DNA of 64,000 nucleotides, taken from positions 496,001-560,000 of the forward strand of contig NBTC02000002.1 of NCBI GenBank assembly GCA_002082245.2. The letters run 5' to 3'. A program made the translations under genes and the position numbers. Below the pieces are notes generated by a model. The model was not told the origin of the DNA and made no database searches. It saw nothing but the letters and a program-made list of their open reading frames with translations. Source of the DNA: Yersinia enterocolitica (GTDB taxonomy: Bacteria > Pseudomonadota > Gammaproteobacteria > Enterobacterales > Enterobacteriaceae). Positions 18,086 to 28,684 of this stretch are shown here, one piece after another (the first letter of the stretch is position 1; each line of letters begins with the position of its first letter).

Positions 18086-21000
18086 TTAACCTACCCGATG
18101 CTGCGCAAAGGCGGCCAACAACTCACTGATAAATTTCAGTCGCTGTGAACGATCAGTTAAATCTTGCATAAACTTCAGCTTGGTTGGCCCTTCCAGGCGG
18201 TATATCTGTGGCTGGCGCTGTAATAGCCCAATCAGATAGACAGGATCGACTTTGTTCTTATCACTAAATTCAATAAAGCCACCGCGCTCATTACCTTCAA
18301 TTCGTTTGATGCCCAATTTTTGTGCCTGCTGGCGTAACTCTGCGGTGTGCAACAGATAACGTGCTGGGTCGGGCAGTTTGCCAAAACGATCGATTAACTC
18401 CACTTTTAGTTCATCAAGTTCCGTCTCATTGCGGGCACTGGCGATACGCTTATAGAATGAAAGTCGAACATTCACATCTGGAATGAAATCTTCTGGCAGC
18501 AGCACCGGCATGCGCAATTCAATTTCAGTCTGATTGCTGGTCAAATCTTCCAGAGATGGCTCTCTGCCTTCTTTCAAAGCATCAACCGCGCTTTCCAGCA
18601 GCTCCATATAGAGTGAGAAGCCAATGGTGGTCATCTGGCCGCTTTGGTCTTCACCTAACAGTTCACCCGCGCCGCGAATCTCCAGATCATGGGTTGCCAG
18701 CGCAAAGCCGGCACCAAGATCTTCCAGTGAGGCAATCGCTTCCAGCCGCTTTTTAGCGTCCGTGGTCATCGCTTTCGGATTCGGCGTCAGTAGGTAAGCA
18801 TAAGCTTGATGATGTGAACGCCCAACCCGGCCGCGCAATTGGTGTAGCTGCGCCAGGCCAAAGTGATCCGCACGCTCGATGATAATGGTATTGGCGCTAG
18901 GAATATCAATACCTGTTTCGATAATGGTGGTACAGACCAAAACGTTGAAGCGCTGATGATGGAAATCATTCATCACCCGCTCCAAATCCCGTTCACGCAT
19001 CTGGCCGTGACCGATAGCGATACGCGCCTCAGGAACCAGCTCCGCCAGACGTTGTGTGGCCTTCTCAATATTTTCCACGTCGTTGTACAGGTAATAAACT
19101 TGCCCACCGCGCAGAACCTCACGCAGGATGGCTTCGCGAATAACCAGGCTGTCGTACTCCCGTACAAAGGTTTTCACTGCCAGGCGCCGCGCCGGTGGGG
19201 TGGCAATAATCGACAAGTCGCGCATGCCGCTCATCGCCATATTCAAGGTACGCGGAATCGGTGTGGCTGTTAGGGTCAGAATATCCACATCGGCACGCAT
19301 CGCTTTGATCCGCTCTTTATGACGAACACCGAAGCGATGCTCTTCATCGACAATCAGCAGGCCGAGATCTTGCCAGCGCAGGTCACTTTGCAGCAACTTA
19401 TGGGTGCCGATAATGATATCGACTTTACCTTCAGCGGCTTGCTCCAGAATCACTTGCTGCTCTTTGGCACTGCGGAAACGGGACATCATTTCTATCCTGA
19501 CCGGCCAAGTGGCGAAGCGATCACGGAAGTTATCGAAATGCTGTTGGGCAAGTAGTGTAGTGGGGACCAATACGGCTACTTGCTTATTATTGGCAACTGC
19601 GAGGAACGCAGCACGCATTGCCACTTCGGTTTTACCGAAACCAACATCGCCACATACCAGGCGATCCATCGCCAGCGGCCGACACATATCGCTGAGAACC
19701 GCATTAATGGCCTGTTCCTGATCTGGCGTGGTTTCAAACGGGAAGCTTTGGCAAAATAACTGGTATTGCTCGCGGTCATGTTTGAATTTAAAACCAGACT
19801 TGGCGGCGCGTTGGGCATAGATATCCAGCAGTTCGGCTGCCACGTCTCGCACTTTCTCGGCCGCTTTTTGTCGTGCCCGACCCCAGGCTTCTCCGCCCAG
19901 TTTATGCAGTGGCGCATTTTCATCAGCACCGCCGGAATAACGGCTAATCAGATGCAAAGATGAGACTGGCACATACAACTTATCTTCACCGGCGTAGGTC
20001 AGTATCAGGTATTCAGCTTTGATGCCGCCAGCTTCGAGCGTGGTTAAGCCCAGATAGCGGCCGACACCATGTTCCAGATGAACCACTGGCTGACCGGGGC
20101 GCAGCTCGGCCAGATTGCGGATTAGGGTATCGGTATTGATGGTACGCCGATTATCCTGCCGACGGCGGCTGACGCGCTCGCCAAGTAGGTCACTTTCACA
20201 AATCAGCGCTAATTGTTTATCGGTATCGAGGAAGCCGCGTTCACTGGCGCCGATCATCAGATAATGACCGGGAGCCGCCGCTTGTGGTAACGCTGTAATC
20301 AGGCTCGGGCTGATTTTTATCCGGGCCAACAGGTCTTGTAGCGTTTCTCGTCGGCCTTCGCTTTCGACTGAAAACACGATACTGCCACTGAATGTTTCGA
20401 TAAAGCGGCGCAGGTTATCCAGTGGCGCTTTTTGCTGTGCTTGCACAGCCACATCAGGCAGGGGCTGATAGTGCAAATTGGTATTGGCAGCTTTAGTCGG
20501 CAGTGGGTCTGTCTTGAACTGCAGCCGAGGCCACTTTTTTAGCTCAGTGAACAGTGAATCAACCCGTAACCAGAGCGTATCGGGTGCCAGCAATGGGCGC
20601 ATTGGGTCAACACGGCGGCTTTCAAAGCGCTGATTCACATCTAGCCAGAAACGCTCAGCAGAACCTTCCAGATCGCCGGTATTTACCAATAAGGTATTTT
20701 CAGGTAAATAACTGAACAGTGAGGGCAACGGTTGGCTAAAGAACAAGGGTTGCCAATATTCGATACCCGCAGGCCAGATGCCTTTACTGACTTGCTGATA
20801 GATGTGTTCAGCGTCGCGGCGCACTTCAAATTGTTCACGCCATTGGCTACGGAATAACTCGATTGCGGTTTTGTCTATCGGAAATTCATGCGCAGGCAGG
20901 AGGTTTATCTGCTCAACTTCGGACAGCGTGCGCTGAGAATCAACATCAAACACGCGCAGACTGTCAATGTCATCATCAAAGAAATCAATTCGATACGGCT

Positions 21001-21532
21001 CTTCACTGCCCATCGGATACAAATCAAGCAATGCCCCACGGGTCGCAAACTCACCATGTTCCATTACCTGATCAACACTGCGGTATCCTGCCTGCTCAAG
21101 TTGCGCGCGTAGTTTATCACGCGACAGATGCTGGCCTTTTTTCATCACCAGCGCATGGCCGTGTAGGAATTCATGCGGGCATACGCGTTGCATCAGTGTA
21201 TTAATCGGGAGAATAATAACACCGCGATCCATCGCGGGCAGATGATACAAACACGAAAGGCGCGCTGAAATAATATCCTGATGCGGCGAGAAACTGTCGT
21301 AAGGCAGTGTTTCCCAATCGGATAGGGTGCTTACTGGGCGGAGTGAGAATTGTTGCACCTCATCACGCAAGCGCAGGGCCGTTTGCATGTCAGGGGTAAT
21401 TAACATTACCGGGCCATCATGGCGCTCAATGATTTCCGCACATTCCACCGCGCAGGCTGAGCCAGTCAACTGACCTAATTGACGGGTATCACCAGGCCGC
21501 TGCGGCAATGAATAACGATATTGTTGGGACAT
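18086..21532 (-). CDS. mfd: transcription-repair coupling factor Mfd
   Basis: This 1148-residue ATP-driven translocase removes RNA polymerase stalled at DNA damage and recruits UvrA. In order it has a UvrB-like N-terminal module, an RNA-polymerase-interaction region (near LRPGQPVVHLEHGVGRYLGL, about residue 480), and a RecG-like motor. The motor has Walker A GDVGFGKTEVA, LIVDEEHRFG and a TRG segment, followed by a C-terminal regulatory domain. Length equals E. coli Mfd. The upstream gap holds ERIC repeats. Confidence 0.98.
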   Translation of the reverse strand: MSQQYRYSLPQRPGDTRQLGQLTGSACAVECAEIIERHDGPVMLITPDMQTALRLRDEVQQFSLRPVSTLSDWETLPYDSFSPHQDIISARLSCLYHLPAMDRGVIILPINTLMQRVCPHEFLHGHALVMKKGQHLSRDKLRAQLEQAGYRSVDQVMEHGEFATRGALLDLYPMGSEEPYRIDFFDDDIDSLRVFDVDSQRTLSEVEQINLLPAHEFPIDKTAIELFRSQWREQFEVRRDAEHIYQQVSKGIWPAGIEYWQPLFFSQPLPSLFSYLPENTLLVNTGDLEGSAERFWLDVNQRFESRRVDPMRPLLAPDTLWLRVDSLFTELKKWPRLQFKTDPLPTKAANTNLHYQPLPDVAVQAQQKAPLDNLRRFIETFSGSIVFSVESEGRRETLQDLLARIKISPSLITALPQAAAPGHYLMIGASERGFLDTDKQLALICESDLLGERVSRRRQDNRRTINTDTLIRNLAELRPGQPVVHLEHGVGRYLGLTTLEAGGIKAEYLILTYAGEDKLYVPVSSLHLISRYSGGADENAPLHKLGGEAWGRARQKAAEKVRDVAAELLDIYAQRAAKSGFKFKHDREQYQLFCQSFPFETTPDQEQAINAVLSDMCRPLAMDRLVCGDVGFGKTEVAMRAAFLAVANNKQVAVLVPTTLLAQQHFDNFRDRFATWPVRIEMMSRFRSAKEQQVILEQAAEGKVDIIIGTHKLLQSDLRWQDLGLLIVDEEHRFGVRHKERIKAMRADVDILTLTATPIPRTLNMAMSGMRDLSIIATPPARRLAVKTFVREYDSLVIREAILREVLRGGQVYYLYNDVENIEKATQRLAELVPEARIAIGHGQMRERDLERVMNDFHHQRFNVLVCTTIIETGIDIPSANTIIIERADHFGLAQLHQLRGRVGRSHHQAYAYLLTPNPKAMTTDAKKRLEAIASLEDLGAGFALATHDLEIRGAGELLGEDQSGQMTTIGFSLYMELLESAVDALKEGREPSLEDLTSNQTEIELRMPVLLPEDFIPDVNVRLSFYKRIASARNETELDELKVELIDRFGKLPDPARYLLHTAELRQQAQKLGIKRIEGNERGGFIEFSDKNKVDPVYLIGLLQRQPQIYRLEGPTKLKFMQDLTDRSQRLKFISELLAAFAQHRVG

Positions 21533-21558
21533 AAGCAGTTAAACAGTCTCTTAGTTTG

Positions 21559-21645
21559 TATACCCGCCGCCCTTCAAGAGGCAGAGGTGTTGGCTGCCCT
21601 TGCTCACCCCAATCACTTAGTTATCTAAGCGCTTGAGTATTAATG
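21559..21645. repeat. partial ERIC element, right half only
   Basis: TATACCCGCCGCCCTTCAAG, GTGTTGGCTGC and CTTGCTCACCCCAATCACTTA match the reverse complement of the right half of an ERIC repeat, ending near the central TAAGCGCTTGAG. The other half is missing. The remaining bases to the next repeat (21646-21875) show nothing recognisable. Confidence 0.65.
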
Positions 21646-21875
21646 AGCCTTCACCCTATGGGCTAGCATAAATGATATCAAAATCAGTTGCTTACCGACT
21701 TTTTACTTGGGTGCTGCCTACCGGCATGACCAAGTAACAGGGATAGCGTTAACCCATGTTGCCGTTCAGCAGGACAGTATCAGCACAACAGATGACAAAT
21801 TATCTCGGCGGCTATCCTAGCACGTGAGGGGGCATAGCCACAGACTGGCACCCTGATTTGGAATAAAAGCCAGAG

Positions 21876-22003
21876 ATATATCCAATAGATCTCAAGGTAC
21901 AGGAAGGCGGCAAGCGAGAAAATCCCGATGAGCTTACTAAAGTAAGTGATTCGGGTAAACGAGCGCGGCCAACACACCTGTAACTTGAAATATGAAGGAT
22001 ATA
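21876..22003. repeat. full-length ERIC element
   Basis: This 128-bp repeat has the classical left part (GGCGGCAAGCGAGAAAATCC), the central palindrome GAGCTTACTAAAGTAAGTGA, and the right part GCGGCCAACACACCTGTAAC. Terminal ATATATCC and GGATATA are inverted. It lies between mfd and lolC. Confidence 0.9.
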
Positions 22004-22086
22004 GGCGGTTAATGGTTCCATAAAGGCGTAGTACCCTTTATTATCCTCGATCACTTTGCTTTAGCAACAGGATCTAAACAGATTTC

Positions 22087-23289
22087 ATGTATCAACCTGT
22101 CGCACTATTTATTGGCCTGCGTTATATGCGCGGGCGTGCATCTGACCGCTTCGGTCGGTTCGTCTCATGGCTTTCTACTATTGGCATCACGCTTGGCGTG
22201 ATGGCGCTGATCACGGTACTGTCGGTGATGAATGGTTTTGAGCGTGATTTGCAGAATAATATTTTGGGGCTGATGCCGCAGGCGCTGATTACCACGTCAC
22301 AAGGCTCTCTTGACCCGAATAAGATCCCTGCCTCTGCACTTAAATCGCTGACTGGCGTTACTGATATTGTGCCGCTAACCACTGCGGATGTGGTGTTGCA
22401 GAGTGCCCGCAATCTGGCGGCTGGTGTGATGCTGGGTGTTGATCCCGAGCGTCATGAACCACTGGCTGATTATTTGGTTAACGTGCACCTGAAGGATTTA
22501 CAGCCGGGGAGCTACAATATTATCCTGGGCGAAAAACTGGCGGGCCAGTTGGGTGTTAAACGTGGTGAAACATTGCGTTTGATGGTCCCTAGCGCCAGTC
22601 AGTTCACGCCAATGGGGCGCATTCCTAGCCAGCGGCTGTTTAATATCATTGGAACATTCGCCGCAGACAGCGAGGTTGATGGCTATCAAATGCTGGTTAA
22701 TCAGCAGGATGCATCACGTCTGATGCGTTATCCGGCTGGCAATATTACCGGCTGGCGTCTATTCCTTGCACAACCTTTGTCTGTTGATAGCCTGAGCCAA
22801 CAGGCGTTGCCTGAAGGCACGGTATGGAAAGATTGGCGGGAGCGTAAAGGCGAGTTGTTCCAGGCGGTGCGTATGGAAAAAAATATGATGGGGTTGCTAC
22901 TTAGCCTGATTATTGCCGTCGCAGCCTTTAATATCATTACCTCGCTGGGCCTGTTAGTGATGGAGAAGCAGGGTGAAGTGGCGATTTTGCAAACTCAAGG
23001 CTTGAGCCGCCGCCAAATCATGCTGGTCTTTATGGTGCAGGGGGCTACCGCCGGGGTAATTGGCGCATTACTTGGTGCCGGGCTGGGTATTTTACTCGCC
23101 AGCCAATTAAACACGATTATCCCGATTCTCGGTTTATTGATTGATGGTGCCACCTTGCCGGTGGAGATTAACCCGGTACAGGTCACCGTGATTGCTCTGT
23201 TGGCGATGGCGATTGCCTTGTTGTCCACGCTTTATCCTTCCTGGCGCGCTGCCGCCGCACAACCTGCCGAGGCTTTACGCTATGAGTAA
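22087..23289 (+). CDS. lolC: lipoprotein-releasing ABC transporter permease LolC
   Basis: This 400-residue inner-membrane protein forms, with LolE and LolD, the complex that frees outer-membrane lipoproteins from the inner membrane and passes them to LolA. The sequence has the MacB-like layout: an N-terminal transmembrane helix (about residues 25-48, [14 protein letters not shown]), a large periplasmic domain, then three C-terminal helices. It overlaps lolD by 8 bp. The operon lolCDE matches E. coli. Confidence 0.97.
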   Translation: MYQPVALFIGLRYMRGRASDRFGRFVSWLSTIGITLGVMALITVLSVMNGFERDLQNNILGLMPQALITTSQGSLDPNKIPASALKSLTGVTDIVPLTTADVVLQSARNLAAGVMLGVDPERHEPLADYLVNVHLKDLQPGSYNIILGEKLAGQLGVKRGETLRLMVPSASQFTPMGRIPSQRLFNIIGTFAADSEVDGYQMLVNQQDASRLMRYPAGNITGWRLFLAQPLSVDSLSQQALPEGTVWKDWRERKGELFQAVRMEKNMMGLLLSLIIAVAAFNIITSLGLLVMEKQGEVAILQTQGLSRRQIMLVFMVQGATAGVIGALLGAGLGILLASQLNTIIPILGLLIDGATLPVEINPVQVTVIALLAMAIALLSTLYPSWRAAAAQPAEALRYE

Positions 23290-23986
23290 CCATCCATTAT
23301 TACAGTGTTTAGATTTGTGCAAACGCTATCAGGAAGGGCAATTGCACACTGACGTATTGCGTAATGTGTCGTTCACTATCGAAGCTGGTGAGCTGATGGC
23401 GATTGTCGGCAGTTCCGGTTCAGGTAAAAGTACCTTATTGCATCTGTTGGGTGGTCTGGATTCCCCAACCTCCGGCGAGGTTATTTATCAGGGCCGTTCA
23501 CTGAATCAGCTCTCTTCCACCGCGAAAGCGGAATTACGTAACCGAGAGTTAGGTTTTATCTATCAATTCCACCATTTACTGCCTGATTTTACCGCATTGG
23601 AGAATGTCGCAATGCCACTGTTAATCGGTGGAGCCAAACCCGCAGAGGCGCAGGATAAAGCCCGGGCGATGTTGACCGCGGTAGGGTTGGAAAAACGGAG
23701 CAAACATCGGCCGTCTGAGTTGTCTGGTGGTGAGCGTCAGCGGGTGGCGATTGCCCGTTCGCTGGTGAACAACCCGTCACTGGTTTTGGCAGATGAACCG
23801 ACCGGTAACCTGGACCAACGTAATGCTGACAGCATCTTTAATCTGTTAGGTGAATTGAATGTTCGCCAGGGGACGGCATTTTTAGTGGTAACCCACGATT
23901 TGCAGTTAGCAAAACGTATGAGCCGCCAGTTGGAAATGCGCGATGGCCAGCTACAGCAGCACTTGACACTGGTGGGGGCTGAGTAA
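23282..23986 (+). CDS. lolD: lipoprotein-releasing ABC transporter ATPase LolD
   Basis: This 234-residue ATPase powers LolCE. It has Walker [12 protein letters not shown], the signature [12 protein letters not shown] and Walker [13 protein letters not shown]. The ORF is open 30 codons further upstream inside lolC, but ATG 23282 gives the family N-terminus [19 protein letters not shown] and the usual length. It overlaps lolC by 8 bp, and its TAA shares a base with the lolE ATG. Confidence 0.97.
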   Translation: MSNHPLLQCLDLCKRYQEGQLHTDVLRNVSFTIEAGELMAIVGSSGSGKSTLLHLLGGLDSPTSGEVIYQGRSLNQLSSTAKAELRNRELGFIYQFHHLLPDFTALENVAMPLLIGGAKPAEAQDKARAMLTAVGLEKRSKHRPSELSGGERQRVAIARSLVNNPSLVLADEPTGNLDQRNADSIFNLLGELNVRQGTAFLVVTHDLQLAKRMSRQLEMRDGQLQQHLTLVGAE

Positions 23987-25233
23987 TGGGTGTGTCGCCA
24001 CTTTCACTTTTAATCGGCTTACGGTTTAGCCGTGGCCGCCGTCGTGGCGGTATGGTGTCATTAATTTCAGTGATATCTACCTTGGGTATCGCCTTGGGTG
24101 TTGCAGTATTGATCGTGGGTCTAAGTGCGATGAATGGCTTCGAACGTGAGCTGAAAGATCGCATTTTGGCCGTGGTACCACACGGCGAAATTGCGGTGGT
24201 TAATCAGCCGTTCAGTGGCTGGCCGCAAACCCTGCAACGTATTGAAAAAGTGCCTGGTATCGTAGCGGCCGCCCCCTATATCAATTTCACCGGTCTGATT
24301 GAAAATGCCACACAACTGCGTGCAGTACAGGTTAAAGGTGTTGATCCGCAGGCAGAACAGCGTCTTAGCGCATTACCCAGCTTTGTGCTTGACCATGCTT
24401 GGGATAATTTCAAAGCGGGTCAGCAGCAGATTATTTTAGGTAAAGGTCTGGCTGACGCATTAGGTGTGAAGCAGGGGTCATGGCTGACAGTAATGATCCC
24501 GAATAGTGATCCTGAAATGAAACTGCTGCAACCTAAGCGTATTCGCTTACAGGTCGCCGGCGTTTTTCAACTCAGTGGTCAGTTGGATCACAGTCTGGCA
24601 CTGGTTCCTTTGGCTGATGCCCAACAATATTTGGACATGGGTGACAGTGTCACGGGTATAGCCATTAAGGTCAATGATGTATACAACGCCAACAAACTGG
24701 TGCGCAGCGCTGGCGAAGTGAGCAATGCGTATGTTTATATCAGCAGTTGGATTGGCACTTATGGCTATATGTATCGCGATATCCAGATGATTCGTACCAT
24801 CATGTACTTGGCCATGGTGCTGGTTATCGGTGTTGCCAGCTTTAATATTGTGTCCACCCTGGTTATGGCTGTTAAAGATAAAAGTAGCGATATAGCCGTG
24901 TTACGCACATTAGGGGCCAAAGATGGTCTGATCCGTGCAATCTTTATCTGGTATGGCTTACTGGCCGGGTTTATCGGCAGTATCAGCGGGGTGATAGTGG
25001 GGGTAATTGTCTCAATGCAATTGACCAACATTATCCGTGGGCTGGAGCGGCTGATTGGCCATCAATTCTTGTCTGGCGATATCTATTTCATTGATTTCCT
25101 GCCGTCAGAATTGCACTGGTTTGATGTAGCCTGCGTATTAGCCACCGCGCTGGTGCTGAGTTTAATTGCCAGTTGGTATCCTGCACGTCGCGCAAGTCGT
25201 ATTGATCCGGCTCGGGTATTAAGCGGGCAATAA
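23986..25233 (+). CDS. lolE: lipoprotein-releasing ABC transporter permease LolE
   Basis: This 415-residue paralog of LolC has an N-terminal helix (about residues 25-45), a periplasmic domain and three C-terminal helices, ending in [20 protein letters not shown]. It binds the lipoprotein substrate in the LolCDE complex. The start is TAATG-coupled to lolD. A reverse-oriented ERIC element follows the stop by 10 bp. Confidence 0.97.
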   Translation: MGVSPLSLLIGLRFSRGRRRGGMVSLISVISTLGIALGVAVLIVGLSAMNGFERELKDRILAVVPHGEIAVVNQPFSGWPQTLQRIEKVPGIVAAAPYINFTGLIENATQLRAVQVKGVDPQAEQRLSALPSFVLDHAWDNFKAGQQQIILGKGLADALGVKQGSWLTVMIPNSDPEMKLLQPKRIRLQVAGVFQLSGQLDHSLALVPLADAQQYLDMGDSVTGIAIKVNDVYNANKLVRSAGEVSNAYVYISSWIGTYGYMYRDIQMIRTIMYLAMVLVIGVASFNIVSTLVMAVKDKSSDIAVLRTLGAKDGLIRAIFIWYGLLAGFIGSISGVIVGVIVSMQLTNIIRGLERLIGHQFLSGDIYFIDFLPSELHWFDVACVLATALVLSLIASWYPARRASRIDPARVLSGQ

Positions 25234-25243
25234 TTCCCCCCGT

Positions 25244-25364
25244 TATACTTCAAGCCGCATATGCGTTGGCTGCTTTCGTTTACCCCCAGTCACTTGCTTC
25301 AGTAAGCGCCTGGGGACTTACTCAGTTGCCGTCTTCCTACCGCTCGAATTATTTAGGGTATATA
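25244..25364. repeat. full-length ERIC element, inverted orientation
   Basis: The 121-bp repeat begins TATACTTCAAGCCGCATATG, has the centre CACTTGCTTCAGTAAGCGCC and ends ATTTAGGGTATA. This is the reverse orientation relative to the element at 21876. It is inserted between lolE and nagK, close to the nagK ribosome site. Confidence 0.9.
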
Positions 25365-25375
25365 AGGACAATTCT

Positions 25376-26287
25376 ATGTATTACGGTTTTGATATGGGCG
25401 GCACCAAGATTGAGTTAGGCGTTTTTGATGCCAATCTGCAACGAATCTGGCATAAACGAGTCCCAACGCCCCGTGAAGATTATCAACAGTTACTGCAAAC
25501 TTTGCGTGATTTAACGCTGGAAGCTGATGCATATTGTGGTGTTAAAGGCAGTGTGGGTATTGGTATTCCTGGTTTACCCAATGCCGATGATGGCACAGTA
25601 TTTACGGCCAATGTGCCATCGGCCATGGGGCAATTATTGCAGGGTGATCTTTCCCGCCTGATTGAGCGTGAAGTTCGAATCGATAACGATGCTAACTGTT
25701 TTGCGCTGTCCGAAGCGTGGGATCCTGAATTTCGCACTTATCCAACAGTTCTGGGGCTAATTCTTGGCACCGGTGTTGGCGGTGGCCTGATTGTTAATGG
25801 CAGTATTGTTAGCGGGCGGAATCATATTACCGGCGAATTCGGCCACTTTCGGTTACCGGTAGATGCGTTGGATATTTTAGGCGCAGATATTCCGCGCGTA
25901 CCCTGTGGTTGCGGCCATAACGGTTGCATAGAGAATTATATCTCAGGGCGTGGTTTTGAATGGATGTATAAGCACTTTAACCAACAATCGCTGCCCGCCA
26001 CTGAGATTATCGCCAACTATAATACTGGCGAGCCCAAAGCAGTAGCCCATATTGAGCGCTTTATGGATGTGCTGGCGGTATGTTTGGGTAATCTATTGAC
26101 GATGCTTGATCCACATCTGGTTGTCATTGGTGGCGGGCTATCTAATTTTGACAAGATTTATCAGGAACTACCAAAACGCTTACCCCAGCATTTATTGCGA
26201 GTGGCCCGATTGCCACGCATTGAAAAAGCGCGTTATGGTGATGCGGGCGGCGTTCGTGGCGCTGCGTTTCTGCATTTGAGTGAATAA
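25376..26287 (+). CDS. nagK: N-acetyl-D-glucosamine kinase NagK
   Basis: This 303-residue ROK-family kinase phosphorylates GlcNAc released during murein recycling. The phosphate-binding motif [14 protein letters not shown] is at the N-terminus. The ROK zinc motif [15 protein letters not shown] lies near residue 180. The catalytic Asp sits in [15 protein letters not shown]. Length matches E. coli NagK. It is followed by cobB, as in E. coli. Confidence 0.96.
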   Translation: MYYGFDMGGTKIELGVFDANLQRIWHKRVPTPREDYQQLLQTLRDLTLEADAYCGVKGSVGIGIPGLPNADDGTVFTANVPSAMGQLLQGDLSRLIEREVRIDNDANCFALSEAWDPEFRTYPTVLGLILGTGVGGGLIVNGSIVSGRNHITGEFGHFRLPVDALDILGADIPRVPCGCGHNGCIENYISGRGFEWMYKHFNQQSLPATEIIANYNTGEPKAVAHIERFMDVLAVCLGNLLTMLDPHLVVIGGGLSNFDKIYQELPKRLPQHLLRVARLPRIEKARYGDAGGVRGAAFLHLSE

Positions 26288-26350
26288 TAGTCGTCACAAG
26301 CTATAGAGTCGTCACAAACAATAACGATATCCAATATAGAGGCAAAAGTT

Positions 26351-27196
26351 ATGCGTATTCGCCATCGGCTATGTCGGTTTCGCAAGAATAAGCATTTGCG
26401 GCATCAACGTTTTCGCTCCCGTATCTTTCATCGGGACAGTGCTGCTACAGCAGAAATGAAGAAACCGTTTGTGGTGGTGCTTACTGGTGCGGGGATTTCT
26501 GCTGAGTCAGGCATCCGTACTTTCCGTGCCGCAGATGGCCTATGGGAAGAGCATCAGGTGGAAGATGTTGCAACGCCGGAAGGGTATCGTCGCGACCCTG
26601 AGTTAGTTCAAGCTTTTTATAATGCTCGTCGCCGTCAATTGCAGCAGCCAGAAATTGCACCCAATGCGGCGCATCAGGCGCTGGCAGATTTGGAAGCGGT
26701 GCTGGGTGATAACTTTGTTCTGATTACCCAGAATATTGATAATTTGCATGAAAGGGCAGGCAGTAAGCGTGTTATCCATATGCACGGTGAATTACTGAAG
26801 GTGCGTTGCACGCAGTCTGGCCAGGTATTAGATTGGCCGGGGGATCTCTCGGCTGACGAGCGTTGTCATTGCTGCCAGTTCCCATCCCCTTTGCGACCTC
26901 ATATTGTGTGGTTTGGTGAAATGCCGATGGGGATGGATGATATCTATCAGGCGCTGGCTGAGGCTGATTTCTTTATCTCGATAGGAACTTCAGGCCACGT
27001 CTATCCAGCGGCTGGGTTTGTCCATGAGTCACGTTTGCACGGTGCTCATACCGTTGAGTTGAATCTGGAACCCAGTCAGGTAGAAAGTCAGTTCGATGAA
27101 AAACACTATGGGCTTGCCAGTAAAGTGGTACCGGAATATGTGCGCGAGTTTTTGACTACCCGGGGTGAGAATCGCCAGGGTAGCAGCGGCAATTAG
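26351..27196 (+). CDS. cobB: NAD-dependent protein deacylase CobB
   Basis: This 281-residue sirtuin removes acetyl and other acyl groups from protein lysines, using NAD. It has [25 protein letters not shown], catalytic His in HMHGEL, and zinc cysteines in VRCTQSG and RCHCC. The arginine-rich N-terminal 35 residues correspond to the long form known in Salmonella. An internal Met (MKKPF, residue 36) could give the short form. The start ATG follows AGAGGCAAAAGTT. Confidence 0.96.
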   Translation: MRIRHRLCRFRKNKHLRHQRFRSRIFHRDSAATAEMKKPFVVVLTGAGISAESGIRTFRAADGLWEEHQVEDVATPEGYRRDPELVQAFYNARRRQLQQPEIAPNAAHQALADLEAVLGDNFVLITQNIDNLHERAGSKRVIHMHGELLKVRCTQSGQVLDWPGDLSADERCHCCQFPSPLRPHIVWFGEMPMGMDDIYQALAEADFFISIGTSGHVYPAAGFVHESRLHGAHTVELNLEPSQVESQFDEKHYGLASKVVPEYVREFLTTRGENRQGSSGN

Positions 27197-27221
27197 CCAA
27201 AATGGCGTATAAATAAACGAT

Positions 27222-27262
27222 AGTCCCTGCGGGTTGATGAATAAATCACCCAGCAGGGTTTT
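27222..27262 (+). terminator. hairpin after cobB
   Basis: CCCTGCGGGT pairs with ACCCAGCAGGG (one bulge) around a 13-base loop, and TTTTAG follows. In E. coli potABCD lies between cobB and pepT; here the genes are adjacent. Confidence 0.7.
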
Positions 27263-27319
27263 AGCATCCCACCTTATTATTCTGGCTTAAGTTTGCCTAA
27301 AGCTGACTTGACGCAATAT

Positions 27320-27333
27320 TTGATCACGATCAC
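27320..27333. promoter_or_regulatory. FNR-like site upstream of pepT
   Basis: TTGATCACGATCAC matches TTGAT-N4-ATCAA at nine of ten positions. Anaerobic, FNR-dependent induction of pepT is established in Salmonella. The centre is only about 46 bp before the start codon, so the leader would be very short if the site acts at -41.5. Confidence 0.55.
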
Positions 27334-27372
27334 TTCCCCATAATGATATTCACTATTATGAGGGTGGGAACC

Positions 27373-28608
27373 ATGGACAAATTACTCGACCGCTTTTTCA
27401 ACTATGTCTCTTTTGATACACAAGCAAAAGCCAATGTAAAATCCGTGCCGAGCACTGAGGGGCAGCACAAGCTTGCGCTGGCATTACAGCATGAGTTGCA
27501 GGCGCTGGGTTTTTCTCAGGTTACCTTGAGTGATCACAGTTGTGTAATGGCAACATTACCTGCAAATGTCTCTTGGCCGGTCCCCACTATTGGTTTTATT
27601 GCACATCTCGATACGTCACCTGATTTTTCGGGCAAAAATGTTAATCCACAGATTGTAGAAAGTTACCGTGGTGGGGATATTGCCTTGGGGATAGGCGACG
27701 AGGTGTTGTCACCGGTCATGTTCCCGGTATTACACCAGCTACTCGGCCACACATTAATTACCACTGATGGGAAAACCTTGCTGGGGGCCGATGATAAAGC
27801 CGGTATTGCCGAAATTATTACTGCAATGGTGCGGTTAAAGCACAGTAATGTGCCTCACGGCGATATCCGCATTGCATTCACTCCCGATGAAGAGGTTGGC
27901 AAAGGTGCACGCTTCTTTAATGTGGACGAGTTTGATGCCCAGTGGGCTTATACCGTTGATGGTGGTGGTGTTGGCGAGTTAGAGTTTGAAAACTTTAATG
28001 CGGCGTCAGTAACGATCAAGGTTGTTGGTAATAATGTCCATCCCGGCAGTGCCAAAGGGGTAATGGTAAATGCATTATCACTGGCGACCCGTTTCCATCA
28101 GGAACTTCCTGCAAGTGAAACTCCTGAATGTACAGATGGTTACGAGGGTTTCTATCATCTGCAAAGTATTAAAGGCACTGTTGAGCGGGCAGAAATGCAC
28201 TATATAGTACGTGATTTCAACCGTGATGGTTTTGAAGCCCGTAAGAAGAATATGGTGGATATTGCTAAGCGGGTTGGTAAAGGTTTGCATCGTGACTGCT
28301 ACATCGAAATCGTTATGGATGACAGTTATTACAATATGCGTGAACATATAATCAAGCACCCGCATATCATCGAGTTAGCACAACAGGCGATGCGTGATTG
28401 CGATATCACGCCCGTCATGAAGCCGATACGGGGAGGCACTGATGGCGCGCAGTTATCTTTCCTCGGATTACCTTGTCCCAATATCTTTACTGGTGGTTAT
28501 AATTATCATGGTAAACATGAATTTATTACGCTGGAAGGGATGGAGAAGGCGGTTGCAGTAATCATGCGGATTTCTGAACTGACAGCAGCACGAGCTAAAG
28601 CGTCATAA
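27373..28608 (+). CDS. pepT: tripeptidase PepT
   Basis: This 411-residue zinc aminotripeptidase removes the N-terminal residue from tripeptides. Metal and catalytic residues are visible in [32 protein letters not shown] and [11 protein letters not shown]. The open frame begins ten codons earlier, but ATG 27373 follows GAGGGTGGGAACC and gives [13 protein letters not shown], the family N-terminus. An FNR-like site suggests anaerobic induction. Confidence 0.96.
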   Translation: MDKLLDRFFNYVSFDTQAKANVKSVPSTEGQHKLALALQHELQALGFSQVTLSDHSCVMATLPANVSWPVPTIGFIAHLDTSPDFSGKNVNPQIVESYRGGDIALGIGDEVLSPVMFPVLHQLLGHTLITTDGKTLLGADDKAGIAEIITAMVRLKHSNVPHGDIRIAFTPDEEVGKGARFFNVDEFDAQWAYTVDGGGVGELEFENFNAASVTIKVVGNNVHPGSAKGVMVNALSLATRFHQELPASETPECTDGYEGFYHLQSIKGTVERAEMHYIVRDFNRDGFEARKKNMVDIAKRVGKGLHRDCYIEIVMDDSYYNMREHIIKHPHIIELAQQAMRDCDITPVMKPIRGGTDGAQLSFLGLPCPNIFTGGYNYHGKHEFITLEGMEKAVAVIMRISELTAARAKAS

Positions 28609-28640
28609 ATTGCCTGCTACCTGCTTAACCGCCTATACCA

Positions 28641-28666
28641 AACGCCCCGTAAATGGGGCGTTTTTG
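28641..28666. terminator. bidirectional terminator between pepT and roxA
   Basis: AACGCCCCGT-AAA-TGGGGCGTTTTTG forms a GC-rich stem with a T run on the plus strand. It serves pepT and can fold on the minus strand for roxA. Confidence 0.88.
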
Positions 28667-28684
28667 TATCTCTATTCACGGATA

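Noticed and set aside
23192..23281. Longer LolD start inside lolC
   Set aside because: The extra residues are the lolC C-terminus in another frame and have no LolD similarity.
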